A stretch of DNA of 64,000 nucleotides from Enhygromyxa salina (GTDB lineage Bacteria > Myxococcota_A > Polyangia > Nannocystales > Nannocystaceae), in the NCBI RefSeq assembly GCF_002994635.1, contig NZ_PVNL01000074.1:62001-126000 (forward strand), given 5' to 3'. Position numbers and translations under genes: made by a program. The first letter of the stretch is position 1. Every line of letters begins with the position of its first letter. Below, in pieces: positions 54,150-63,265 of this stretch. Under the pieces are notes generated by a model, which saw only the letters and a list, made by a program, of their open reading frames with translations, made no database searches and was not told where the DNA came from.

Positions 54150-55343
54150 ATGTCAGATCCGACTGACGAATATCCAGCCCCGGCCCGCTCGATGCGGCCC
54201 AACCCAGGCGGAGCGCTGGCGCCAGATCACGTGGTCGGTCGGGATCTGCTCATCGACCAGTTCTGGCAGACGCTGCATGTCCAGAGCCTCGCGCTGCTGG
54301 CCCCGCGGCGGATCGGCAAGACCTCGATCATGGTGCGCATGGAGCTGCTGGCCCCGGAGGGCTTCGTCGTCGCGCGGCGCAACCTCGAGGGGCTCGAGTC
54401 GACCTCGGAGTTCGCCCAGGTGCTGCTCGAGGACGTCGAGCAGCTGCTCGGCACCTGGAAGACCAAGGCCCTGCGCGCGCGTGAGTTTCTGGCCAAGCTC
54501 GGGGTGGTCGAGCTGCACAAGATCAAGCTCGAGCTGCGGGGCGTCGGCTGGAAGCGGCTGCTCGAGCGCCTGTTCGATGACCTCCAAGAGCAGCTCGAGC
54601 TCCACGATCGCACGCTGGTGTTGATGTGGGACGAGGTCACGCTGTTCATCGCACAGCTGATCAACTCCGGTGGGGCCAGCGACGCGATGTTGCTCCTCGA
54701 TTTGCTGCGCGCGATCAGACAGAGCCACTCCCGCGTGCGCATGGTGCTGACCGGCTCGATCGGGTTCGGCGAGCTCCTGCGTCGGCTCCGGCGCGAGCAC
54801 GGCTACCGCAACCGGCCGCTCAACGACGTCGCGCAGCGCTTGGTCCCCCTGCTTGCAACCGGGGGCGCCGAGGCGTTGATCTGCGCGCTCTTGCGAGACG
54901 CCGAGCAAGCGCGCGAGCCCGCGTTCATCAACGAGATCGTGCGTGTCAGCGAGGGGCACCCGTTCGTGATTCAGCTGCTCGTCGAGCGCCTGCTTCAGCA
55001 GCCGGTGCCAAGCCGCGCAGACATCCCCGGCTGCCTCGCGGCTCTCATGACGCCGCCTGGCGATCCGCTCGATCTCAACCACTACCTCGACCGGCTCGAG
55101 CGCGAGCTCGACCCCGACGCGGCGGCGCTCGCCCGCGCGGTGCTCGACGTGTTGGCGAGCAGCCCGACCGCCCTCGATCGCGCGGGCGTGTGCGCCGTGC
55201 TGGCTGGCCACCCACGCGACGGGGTGCTCGCAACCATCCGGATCCTCGAGGACGACTTTTACTTGCGTCGCATCGAGCACGACCGGCTGGACTTCATGTT
55301 CGGGTTTTTGCGTCGGTTCTGGATCGCGGAGCGTGGGCTGTGA
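54150..55343 (+). CDS. P-loop ATPase (archaeal-ATPase / STAND-like), first of a tandem pair
   Basis: 397 residues. LLAPRRIGKTSI is the variant Walker A (GxRRxGKTS) of archaeal-ATPase/STAND families, and VLMWDEVTLF is the Walker B. VLTGSIGFGELL resembles the sensor region. The C-terminal third looks like winged-helix DNA- or protein-binding modules, ending FMFGFLRRFWIAERGL. No membrane helix or effector domain is visible. The stop overlaps the GTG of the next ATPase by 4 bp, so the two are made together and may form a heteromer. Roles for such pairs include regulation, defence and partitioning; the sequence does not decide. The start lies directly at the predicted transcription start of a strong promoter. 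Confidence 0.78.
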   Translation: MSDPTDEYPAPARSMRPNPGGALAPDHVVGRDLLIDQFWQTLHVQSLALLAPRRIGKTSIMVRMELLAPEGFVVARRNLEGLESTSEFAQVLLEDVEQLLGTWKTKALRAREFLAKLGVVELHKIKLELRGVGWKRLLERLFDDLQEQLELHDRTLVLMWDEVTLFIAQLINSGGASDAMLLLDLLRAIRQSHSRVRMVLTGSIGFGELLRRLRREHGYRNRPLNDVAQRLVPLLATGGAEALICALLRDAEQAREPAFINEIVRVSEGHPFVIQLLVERLLQQPVPSRADIPGCLAALMTPPGDPLDLNHYLDRLERELDPDAAALARAVLDVLASSPTALDRAGVCAVLAGHPRDGVLATIRILEDDFYLRRIEHDRLDFMFGFLRRFWIAERGL

Positions 55344-57313
55344 ACGAGCTGCGGTCGTCACCCTATTCACCTCGCCGGCTCGCGCCCGCGCAGCTCGAGG
55401 CGCTGACGGTCGGCCGGGCTCCGCTGCTGCGTCACCTCGAACACTCGATCGTGGGGGCGGTCGCCAGCCGCCAGGCCCGCTTTGATCTGCTCATTGGTCC
55501 GCGTGGGTCGGGCAAGAGTCACATGCTCGGCGTGCTCGAGCATCGCCTGCGTGGGTCCGCGCAGCTGGCTGATCGCACCCTGGTGGTCGCGCCGCCCGAG
55601 CAGCTCCACCCCACGTCGTTGGTGCAGCTGCTGGCGGTGCTGTTGCGGGAGTTCCCGGACGATCCCGACGTCGGGCCGGTCGCGCCTGCGCTCGAGTCGT
55701 TGCGTCGGCAGACCGACGGCGATCAAGAGCGGCGCGCGGTCGCGTTGATCCGCGCGCGGCTGGCTGGGCGCTCGATGATCGTGGTGCTCGAACACCTCGA
55801 CGATCTGTTCAACGCGCTCGGGCGCCTGGGCCAGCAGCGCCTGCGCAACATCCTGCAGACCGAGCGCAGCTGGTCGATCCTCGCGGGGGCGAGCTCGCTG
55901 CTGCCATCGTTCACCAAGCACGAAGCGCCGTTTCACGGAACCTTCAACATCCAGCGACTCGAGCCGCTGTCGGCCGCGCACTGCCGCGAGCTGCTCGTCG
56001 CGCTGGCCAACGCCCACGAGCAACCCGAGCGGGTCGCCGAGCTCATGTCGCCGATCGGTCTGGCGCGCGTCAAGGCGTTGCGCCTGCTGCTCGGTGGCAG
56101 CCCGCGGGCGATGGCGCTGGCGTTCGAGCGGCTCGGGGGGCCGGGCGGTCGAGCTGTCGACCTCGGCAGCGCGCTCGCGGGGTTGGCCGAGCAGCAGACG
56201 CCCTATGTTCGGGAGCAGCTGGCGCGGATCTCTCCCGCGCAGCGCAACATCATGGAGCTGCTGGCCGAGCACTGGCGGCCGCTGTCGGTCGGCGAGATCG
56301 CCGAGCGAACCTTCAGCACGCACGGGTCCACCTCGGGCTCGATCCGGCACCTGCGGGGCGATGGGCTGGTCGTCCAGCTCGAGCTCGGCCGCGAGCGCTT
56401 CTATGAGCTCGCGGATCCGCTGCATCGGATCGCGTGGGCCGGCGAGCCCAAGCAGCGCGAGCTCGAGCAGTTCACGGGGGTCGTCAGCGAGTGGTTCTCG
56501 GATCCTCATGATCCCGGCCCGATGCCGAGCGTGTACGCGCTGAGTGGGCGTCCGGGCGGCGGCGCCTCGATCGCCCGTGACGCTGGCGCACCGGCTCCGA
56601 CCACCCAGCCGCAGGCCTCGTCAGCAGATCCGGCGACACGTCTACGGGCTGCGCTCGAGCGGGCACTCGCTGGTGGCGACGCCCAGCGCGAGCTCGTCGG
56701 CGACATCGACGAGGCGTGGCATGCCCGCGCGCTCGGGCCTGTCAGGTCGTCTGGCCTGGACGCGAGCTCGGCGCTCTCGGGTGTGGCGGAGCCCGCTCGG
56801 CAAGTGCTAGTTCGTGCCTGGTGTTGTGCGGTGTTCGATCACGCGAACGTCGAGTCCGAGCCACGCACTGAGTCCACGGCCGCGGCGTGGGTGCTCGAGT
56901 CGATCAACGCGTCTGCGCCCACGTGGCCCGTCGGCGCGACGCAGCCCGCGACCAGGCATCTGCTCGCGTGCCTGACGCTCCAGGTCCTGTGTATCGCGGC
57001 CAGCTTGCAGCCAGGATCGGCTCCGCTACCAAACGCATGGCGCGACCCGGGCTTCATCACGGCGATGCGGCTCGGCGTCTATGCCTGGCTCGCCGCCCGG
57101 CGCCCGCTCGCGCCGCTGGCCCGGCTCGGGCAGCTGGTTCACGAGCAGCTCGGCGTCGAGCTGTTCGAGCCCGAGCTGTTGCGCTGCAAGTCCGCGCGGC
57201 ACGCCGTGGCTCGGCTCGCAGGCCCCGAGCGCGAGCTGATCCGCATGCGCCTGATCCGGCTGCGCGACACCGACGGCCTGGCCCACTTTGGGTTTGACGC
57301 CGCGCCCACCTGA
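55340..57313 (+). CDS. P-loop ATPase with winged-helix and C-terminal extension, second of a tandem pair
   Basis: 657 residues from a GTG overlapping the previous stop (GTGA). An AAA-type Walker A is LIGPRGSGKSHM (near 50), and a degenerate Walker B is VVLEHLDDLF. After the ATPase core a winged-helix segment (RNIMELLAEHWRPLSVGEIA and following, near 315-370) is followed by a low-complexity Pro/Ala linker near 400-440 and a helical C-terminal domain of about 210 residues that I do not recognise. It converges on the amylase gene with only 4 bp between the stops. Together with the first ATPase and its leaderless-type promoter it forms a self-contained two-gene unit. No phage or toxin motif was seen. 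Confidence 0.78.
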   Translation: MNELRSSPYSPRRLAPAQLEALTVGRAPLLRHLEHSIVGAVASRQARFDLLIGPRGSGKSHMLGVLEHRLRGSAQLADRTLVVAPPEQLHPTSLVQLLAVLLREFPDDPDVGPVAPALESLRRQTDGDQERRAVALIRARLAGRSMIVVLEHLDDLFNALGRLGQQRLRNILQTERSWSILAGASSLLPSFTKHEAPFHGTFNIQRLEPLSAAHCRELLVALANAHEQPERVAELMSPIGLARVKALRLLLGGSPRAMALAFERLGGPGGRAVDLGSALAGLAEQQTPYVREQLARISPAQRNIMELLAEHWRPLSVGEIAERTFSTHGSTSGSIRHLRGDGLVVQLELGRERFYELADPLHRIAWAGEPKQRELEQFTGVVSEWFSDPHDPGPMPSVYALSGRPGGGASIARDAGAPAPTTQPQASSADPATRLRAALERALAGGDAQRELVGDIDEAWHARALGPVRSSGLDASSALSGVAEPARQVLVRAWCCAVFDHANVESEPRTESTAAAWVLESINASAPTWPVGATQPATRHLLACLTLQVLCIAASLQPGSAPLPNAWRDPGFITAMRLGVYAWLAARRPLAPLARLGQLVHEQLGVELFEPELLRCKSARHAVARLAGPERELIRMRLIRLRDTDGLAHFGFDAAPT

Positions 57314-57317
57314 GCGC

Positions 57318-59201
57318 TCAGTTCAGGCTCACGATGTCGCTCGCGGGCACCAAGATCGCGGCGGACATGGCTTCGACGGTGATGTCGACTGTACCGTCAC
57401 CAGCGACCGTATAGCTGTCGCCGGACAGCACGTCCTCGAGCACCAGCCCCGGGGGCGCGCCAACCGGCATGGTCGCGCCCTCGAACCCAGTGTGGCTGGC
57501 GTGGACCTGGTTCGAGTTGAGCACGACCAGCGAGTAGCTGTTCTTGTTGGTCCCGCCCGTGCGCTCGAACGCGAACAACCCGGCGTCTTCTTCGTCGCCC
57601 GTGCGCGCGCTGGCCCAGGTCACGGCCACGTCGCCGCGCCGCAGCGACGCGTAGGCCCGCCGGATCTTGGCCAGCCGCGCGATCCACTGAAAGGTCCCGC
57701 CGCTCTGGTCGTAGCCGGTGTCCCACAGATCCTCGCGGTTGGCTGGATCGTTGCCGCCGCGCAGCTCTTGCTCGGTCCCGTAATACAGGCAGGGCACCCC
57801 GGGCGCGGTATAGAGAAACACCAAGCCGTTGCGCAGCAGCTTGCGCTGGACCTCGAGCGACAGCTCCTGCACGCCATACAAGAAGCGCGGCACGTCGTGG
57901 TTATCGAGGAAGTTGACGGGGATGTCCGACGGCGCCACGCCGACCCCACCCTCGGCCGGCTCGGTGCCCCAATTGGTGGTCCGCTGCTCCCACAGCGCCT
58001 GGATCCGATCGGTCGACTGGGCCTGCTGAAACACGTCGCGGACGGCCTGGAAGTACTGCGGGAAGTAGAACGCGCTGTCGAGCTGATCGCCCGTGAGCGC
58101 CGGTCCCCCGGCCGCGCAGTCGAGCTCGCTGGGGTCGGGCTCGAGCTTCTGCGTGAACGAGCCGACCAGATCGTCGCGACCGTCGAACGCCTCGCCGAAC
58201 ATGAAGAAGTTGTGCTTGCCTTGCTCGGCCAGGCGCTGGCGCACGCGCTGCGAGAAGTAGCGCCAGAACTCGTGCTCGACGTGCTTGATCGTGTCGATGC
58301 GGAACCCGTCGGCGTTGGTCTGCTCGATGATCCGCGCGTAGACGTCGACGAACGCCTGCTTGACGTCGCAGCGGCTGGTGTCGACGTCCTTGAGTCCGCC
58401 GGGGAAGTCACCGTGGAGCAGCTGATCTTCCTCGTCGAAGTTCAGCGTCCGACCCTTGCGGTTGTAGATCGCGGGGTTGCGAAACACCTCGGGGTTGGGC
58501 GGCATGTGGTTGGTCGCAGGGTCATTGCCAAAAATGATCGGCGCCGGCCCGGCCTCGCCCAGCGAGGTGAACGACTGGATCCCGCGCGGGTCGAAGTCCG
58601 GGTCGTACTCGTTGATGTACATCACCGGCGAGTCGACGCCGTTGCCCTGGATCTGCTCGTCGGGGTGACCGTTGAGGTTGATGTCGTAATAAAACAGCTG
58701 CCCGACATGGTTGGCGACGATGTCGATGATCACCAACATGTCGCGCTCGTGGGCCGCGTCGACCAGGCGCCGCAGCGCGACGAGATCGCCAAAGTGGGGG
58801 TTGAGCTCGGTGAAGTCTTGGGCCCAATAGCCGTGATAGCCGTCGACGTTGGCGTCGGTCTCGACGTTCTTGACGACCGGCGAGATCCACAAAGTCGTGA
58901 CCCCGAGCGCTTGCAGATAGGGGAGCTTGTCCTCGAGCCCCTGCCAGTCGCCGCCGTGGTAGCGCGCCGGAGCGCCGAGCTGGACCCGATAGTCGTTGGC
59001 GTTGTCGCCGTTGGCGAAGCGGTCGACCAGGACCTGATAGATGACCTCGTCGCGCCAGTCCTCGACCTCGGTGGTCAGCTTGGGGGTCTGCTCGTAGCCC
59101 TGGAAATCCAGGCAGCTGTTGAGCGGGAGCAGGGCGGCGCTCAACGACAGCGCCCGGATGGCGTTTGTGAATACCCTCGAGGTTCGACGAAGCTGCTGCA
59201 T
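57318..59201 (-). CDS. GH13 alpha-amylase-family lipoprotein
   Basis: 627 residues. The N-terminus has a signal with lipobox-like LNSC (Cys near residue 27), so it is probably a membrane-anchored secreted lipoprotein. GH13 catalytic regions: DIVANHVG (region I), GFRIDTIKH (nucleophile Asp, region II), MFGEAF (acid/base Glu, region III) and FLDNHDVPRF (region IV). Length and the C-terminal beta domain fit cyclomaltodextrinase, neopullulanase or alpha-amylase-type enzymes; exact specificity is uncertain. ATG 59201 lies 1 nt after the stop of the porin gene upstream, so the two are co-transcribed. The job is cleaving starch or maltodextrin at the cell surface or in the periplasm, feeding the porin and the importer. 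Confidence 0.9.
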   Translation of the reverse strand: MQQLRRTSRVFTNAIRALSLSAALLPLNSCLDFQGYEQTPKLTTEVEDWRDEVIYQVLVDRFANGDNANDYRVQLGAPARYHGGDWQGLEDKLPYLQALGVTTLWISPVVKNVETDANVDGYHGYWAQDFTELNPHFGDLVALRRLVDAAHERDMLVIIDIVANHVGQLFYYDINLNGHPDEQIQGNGVDSPVMYINEYDPDFDPRGIQSFTSLGEAGPAPIIFGNDPATNHMPPNPEVFRNPAIYNRKGRTLNFDEEDQLLHGDFPGGLKDVDTSRCDVKQAFVDVYARIIEQTNADGFRIDTIKHVEHEFWRYFSQRVRQRLAEQGKHNFFMFGEAFDGRDDLVGSFTQKLEPDPSELDCAAGGPALTGDQLDSAFYFPQYFQAVRDVFQQAQSTDRIQALWEQRTTNWGTEPAEGGVGVAPSDIPVNFLDNHDVPRFLYGVQELSLEVQRKLLRNGLVFLYTAPGVPCLYYGTEQELRGGNDPANREDLWDTGYDQSGGTFQWIARLAKIRRAYASLRRGDVAVTWASARTGDEEDAGLFAFERTGGTNKNSYSLVVLNSNQVHASHTGFEGATMPVGAPPGLVLEDVLSGDSYTVAGDGTVDITVEAMSAAILVPASDIVSLN

Positions 59202-59202
59202 G

Positions 59203-60870
59203 TCAGTCCCGGAAGTAGGAGGTGCTGCCGAACCACCACTCGGCGCCAAAGCCGATCAAGTGGTCGACGGCGCGCTGCGCGAACACGTCGTCTTGGGCGT
59301 AGAGCGACTGAGCGCCATCATCCCGGATCGTGGCCATGTAGAACGCCCGAATATGCGGCCGCGCGTACGAACCCCGGCCGGCCGGCGCCCAGAACGGCAT
59401 CACGCCCACGCGCCACAAGCTGGCGAACAGCGGACCGGTGGTGTCTTGCTCGAGGTTGGGGAACGCGGCGCGCTGCTGGGCCTGGTAGCTGGCCTCGATC
59501 GCGGTGCCGGCCACGTTGCCGAACCAAAACTGCGGCCGGACCAGCACGATGCCCTCGTTGAGATCGAACAGATCGAGGTCGGGGCTGGCGTTGCGATAGC
59601 GGCGAAAGTACGCGCCCATCATCACGCCAAAGAAGCTGACCTCGTAGTTGCCACCAAGCGCGACGATCAGCTCGCGCGCGCCCTTGGTCGTGCCATTTGG
59701 AGCCAGCTGGGTCGGACGGGAGAATTCGCCGTAGGCCGCCAGGTCCCAGGCGTGACGGACCCACAGGTTGAGGTGGGTGCTGCGCTTGCCCGTGAACAGG
59801 CTGACCTCGCCGCCAGCCACGTAGCCGTTGTCGGGCGGGACGGCTTCGAATTCGCGGAACTCGCCGAGCAGCTCGCGCTGACCGGCGCGCACGTGGTGGG
59901 TCTCGCCGTAGCCGACCAGCTTCACGCCGCCGCCGCTGTGTCCGATGTGAAACACGTGACCAAGCTTGTAGCTGCTCACGATCTGCTGGCGATCCAAGAT
60001 CGCAACGTCGGTCTCACCGGGCTGGTTGAGCGGCAGCGGGCGCGCGACCAGCTGGGTGTAGAATCGGGTCTGGGGTTGGTTGACGCCCGCGTGGACCTTG
60101 ATGAAGGTGCCACCCTCGAATTGATAGCCAGCGCCGCCGCCGATCGTGTTGAGGTTGTCGAGCGGCCACCAGTCGAGCACGTAGATGTCGTCGCCCCGGT
60201 ACATGCGGGACCCGGCCCAGAACGAGAGCCGCTTCAGGCCGAGGTCAGTCTCTTCGATATAGAGGTTGCGCAGCGCGATCGCGGCGTCGAAGTCACCGCT
60301 GTAGTGGAAGATCGGGTGGCGAAACGCGACCGTCGCGACCACGCGAGTGTAGGCGCCGGTCTGCTTCCAGTAATCCTCGCGGCGCAGCTCGAGCTCGGCG
60401 TAGGTCGACTCGTCAAACCGAGAGCCGCGCCCGACGATGTCAGCGTCGCGGCCTGGCCGACCCCGGGCGTCGCCCGCCGCGACCACGCGACCGTAGGATC
60501 CAAAGTGAAAGCCGTCGGCGTAGTCGGGCGGGCGCTGGCCGTCTGACGCGACGCCGACCGTGGTCGGCTGGTCTGGCTCTGGCTCTGGCTCTGGCTCGAC
60601 CTCCGGCGCAGGCTCGGGCTTGGGCGGTGGCTCGGGGACCGGCTGAGACTCGCGGTCCTCGAGCTCGCCGCGGAGTCGCTGGACCTCGGACTCGAGCGCG
60701 TCGAGCTGCTCCTGCATGCGGCGCAGCTGCTCGGCGTCGATCGTGTTCTGCGGCGGCTCGCTCACGGGCGCGGGTGGGCCTGCGTCCTCGGGTGGAGCCG
60801 CCCACGCCAACGTGGGCACCGCGAGCATCAGGCCAGTGACCCAGCTGACCCGCACGAGTCCGTGGCTCAC
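59203..60870 (-). CDS. maltoporin/LamB-type carbohydrate outer-membrane porin
   Basis: 555 residues from GTG 60870, giving a signal peptide VSWVTGLMLAVPTLAWA. It is followed by a short coiled coil (EQLRRMQEQLDALESEVQRL) and a Pro/Glu linker containing an Asp/Glu-Pro repeat; the rest is a beta-rich barrel with alternating aromatic residues, a GFHFGSYGRV opening and a terminal WWFGSTSYF of LamB/ScrY type. An N-terminal coiled coil before the barrel is typical of ScrY-like sugar porins. ATG 60987 is an alternative start but would bury the signal. It precedes the amylase by 1 nt and should pass maltodextrins to the periplasm. Confidence 0.83.
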   Translation of the reverse strand: MSHGLVRVSWVTGLMLAVPTLAWAAPPEDAGPPAPVSEPPQNTIDAEQLRRMQEQLDALESEVQRLRGELEDRESQPVPEPPPKPEPAPEVEPEPEPEPDQPTTVGVASDGQRPPDYADGFHFGSYGRVVAAGDARGRPGRDADIVGRGSRFDESTYAELELRREDYWKQTGAYTRVVATVAFRHPIFHYSGDFDAAIALRNLYIEETDLGLKRLSFWAGSRMYRGDDIYVLDWWPLDNLNTIGGGAGYQFEGGTFIKVHAGVNQPQTRFYTQLVARPLPLNQPGETDVAILDRQQIVSSYKLGHVFHIGHSGGGVKLVGYGETHHVRAGQRELLGEFREFEAVPPDNGYVAGGEVSLFTGKRSTHLNLWVRHAWDLAAYGEFSRPTQLAPNGTTKGARELIVALGGNYEVSFFGVMMGAYFRRYRNASPDLDLFDLNEGIVLVRPQFWFGNVAGTAIEASYQAQQRAAFPNLEQDTTGPLFASLWRVGVMPFWAPAGRGSYARPHIRAFYMATIRDDGAQSLYAQDDVFAQRAVDHLIGFGAEWWFGSTSYFRD

Positions 60871-61026
60871 GGCGCACCAGTCTACGAAGGGCGTCCGCAA
60901 GCGGGCGAGCCTCGCCCGAGCTGAAGCCAGCTGACTGAGCTGGCTGACCGCGCCTCGGAACCCGTGGGTCGTCACCGCTGGCACCATACCTCAGACATCG
61001 TCCGCTTCGGGTAGTAGAGTCACGCC
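60871..61026. promoter_or_regulatory. divergent gap between porin-amylase operon and second amylase gene
   Basis: About 155 bp that should drive the leftward porin-amylase pair and the rightward amylase gene. No clear -35/-10 pair or operator palindrome was seen. If the porin starts at ATG 60987 the gap is only about 40 bp. Confidence 0.35.
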
Positions 61027-63189
61027 GTGGCGAAGCCGCGGGAGCGTGTGCGTCGTGGTCTGCGCGCCATCGTGTGGGCGGTGCTCATCACCAGCTGCAC
61101 GCATGGCGAGGCCGCTGACGGTCCGCCGGTCCGCGACTGCACGGCGGTGATCTGGGCGTGGCCTGGCCACCCCAGCGCGAGCGTGGAGATCGTTGGCAGC
61201 TGGGACGGCTGGGCGAGCCCGGGCACCTCGATGCTGCGCCGCGACGACGGCTGGCGGGTGCTGGGCCTGGATCTGCCGGCCGGCGAGTACGGCTACCTGG
61301 TCGTCGACGGCGGCTCGGCGCGGCTCGACCCGCACAACCCGCTGACCAGCTTTCGACTCGACGACGGGCGCGAGGTCTCGCGGCTCGAGATCGAGGACTG
61401 CACGGTGCCGACCCTGCGGGTGCAGCCCGAGGATGTCGAGGTCGACGCAGGCCAGCTGGCGATCTCGGCGTCGTTCCTGGCCGTCAACGCCGACGCGCGG
61501 CTGGACCCGGCTCGCGTCGAGGCGGCGCTCACCGTCGACGCAGCCACGCCCGCCGACGGGACGATCGAGCTGTCGAGCCCGCCGCTCGCTCGCGGCCGCC
61601 ACTCGTTCGAGCTGCGCGCCCATGACCTCGCGGGTCGGGCAGCTCGGGCTCGGGTCTCGGTGTTCGTCGATCCGATCGCGCCGAGCTGGGCGGACGCGGT
61701 CATCTACCAAGTCGTGACCGATCGCTTGTTCGCCGACGACGGCCTCGCGCTGGCCGCCCCGCCGACCCCGGGATCTCGCGCGGGCGGGACGCTGGGCGGG
61801 GTTCAGGCCGCGCTCGAGAGCGGCTACTTCGAGGCGCTGGGGGTGAGCGCGCTGTGGCTCTCGCCGGTCTACGCAAACCCGGTCGAGCCGCGCCTGGGCA
61901 CCGACGGGCGGCTCTACGAGGGCTACCACGGCTACTGGGTCACGGACTCGCGCGCGGTCGAGCCCCGGATCGGCGGCGAGCAAGCGCTGCGCTCGCTGAT
62001 CGACTCGGCCCACGCGCGGGGGGTCGCGGTGATCCTCGACGTGGTCCCCAACCATGTCTACGAGACCCACGAGATCGTCGGCGATCCAGGCACGCTGGGG
62101 TGGTTCAACGAGCACCCCAGCGAGTGCGTGTGTGGGACCGCGAGCTGCCCGTGGGCCACGAACATGCAGGACTGCTGGTTCGCGCCCTACCTGCCGGATC
62201 TGCGGCTCGAGAACGGCGACGCGATGAACTTCGCGGTCGGCGAGCTGCTGTGGTGGCTGGACAATTTCGAGGTCGATGGCCTGCGGGTCGACGCGGTCCC
62301 CATGATGCCGCGCGCGGCCTCGCGGCGGATCGTCCACGCGGTTCACCAGCACACCGCGCCGGGCGTCGATCGCCTGGTGCTCGGCGAGGTGTTCACCGGC
62401 TCGGGCACCCCGGGCGTCGCTGGTCTGCGCCGCTATCTCGGCCCCGGCGGGCTCGACAGCGTGTTCGACTTTCCGCTGATGTGGGCGCTGCGGGACGTGC
62501 TCGCAACCGACAGCGCCGGGTTCACCAGCCTCGACGCGCTGCTCGATCACATCGACGCGCAGCTCGGCGGTTCGGGGGCCGTGCTGGCGCGGATGCTCGG
62601 CAACCACGACGTCGAGCGCTTCGTCTCGACGGTCGTCGGCGACGGCTCCGGCGACCCCTGGGACCAGCCCGCGTCGCAGCCCGAGGGCGTGAACGAGCTC
62701 GAGCTCGCGGCGCTCGACCGGGTGAGCCTGGCGCTGACGCTGCAGCTGACCTTGCCGGGGATGCCAGTGCTCTACTATGGCGACGAGCTCGGCCTGGCCG
62801 GCGGCGACGATCCCGACAACCGCCGGGTGATGCCCTCGCTCGAGTCGCTGTCGCCGGCCCGCCTCGCGCTGCTCGATCGCGCCCGGACCTTGGGCCAGCT
62901 GCGACGCTGCGCGCCCGCGCTGCGCTCCGAGCTACGCCAGACCCTGCACGTGAGCGACGACACCTACGCCTACGCGCGCTCGGCCGGCGATGGGGGCGTC
63001 GCGGTCGTGCTGATCTCGCGGGCCGACGCGCCGCGGGTGATCCCGATCCCCGGCACCAGCACGATCAGCGGAACGTTCGTGGACGCGCTCGGAGGCGGCG
63101 CGGTCGAGCTTGGTGCGGGCGCCGAGGTCGAGCTTGGCCCGCGCGCCGCGATGGTCTTGCTCGCCGCGGACGATCCCTGCTTGCGCTGA
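61027..63189 (+). CDS. GH13 alpha-amylase-family lipoprotein with N-terminal carbohydrate-type domain
   Basis: 720 residues from GTG. The signal ends in a lipobox (VLITSC), giving a surface or periplasmic lipoprotein. Residues about 35-125 form an isoamylase-N/CBM48-like E-set domain (VEIVGSWDGW, GEYGYLVVDG), followed by a second immunoglobulin-like domain (about 130-215) and a GH13 barrel. Catalytic regions: DVVPNHVY (I), GLRVDAVPM (nucleophile Asp, II), LGEVFTG (Glu, III) and LGNHDVERF (Asp, IV). A C-terminal beta domain ends the protein. The modular front end suggests activity on branched or polymeric alpha-glucan. It is divergent from the porin-amylase pair and followed by a third GH13 gene after 76 nt. 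Confidence 0.9.
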   Translation: MAKPRERVRRGLRAIVWAVLITSCTHGEAADGPPVRDCTAVIWAWPGHPSASVEIVGSWDGWASPGTSMLRRDDGWRVLGLDLPAGEYGYLVVDGGSARLDPHNPLTSFRLDDGREVSRLEIEDCTVPTLRVQPEDVEVDAGQLAISASFLAVNADARLDPARVEAALTVDAATPADGTIELSSPPLARGRHSFELRAHDLAGRAARARVSVFVDPIAPSWADAVIYQVVTDRLFADDGLALAAPPTPGSRAGGTLGGVQAALESGYFEALGVSALWLSPVYANPVEPRLGTDGRLYEGYHGYWVTDSRAVEPRIGGEQALRSLIDSAHARGVAVILDVVPNHVYETHEIVGDPGTLGWFNEHPSECVCGTASCPWATNMQDCWFAPYLPDLRLENGDAMNFAVGELLWWLDNFEVDGLRVDAVPMMPRAASRRIVHAVHQHTAPGVDRLVLGEVFTGSGTPGVAGLRRYLGPGGLDSVFDFPLMWALRDVLATDSAGFTSLDALLDHIDAQLGGSGAVLARMLGNHDVERFVSTVVGDGSGDPWDQPASQPEGVNELELAALDRVSLALTLQLTLPGMPVLYYGDELGLAGGDDPDNRRVMPSLESLSPARLALLDRARTLGQLRRCAPALRSELRQTLHVSDDTYAYARSAGDGGVAVVLISRADAPRVIPIPGTSTISGTFVDALGGGAVELGAGAEVELGPRAAMVLLAADDPCLR

Positions 63190-63265
63190 GGCGACCGTGG
63201 TCCTCGCGCCGCGCCAGAGGCGGTACTCTAGCGGCCTGCATCTGCTCTCGAGGAACCACCTGGCT

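Noticed and set aside
60560..60605. Short ggctct repeat in the porin gene as a regulatory repeat
   Set aside because: It encodes a Glu-Pro spacer between the coiled coil and barrel, so it is best explained as a low-complexity linker.
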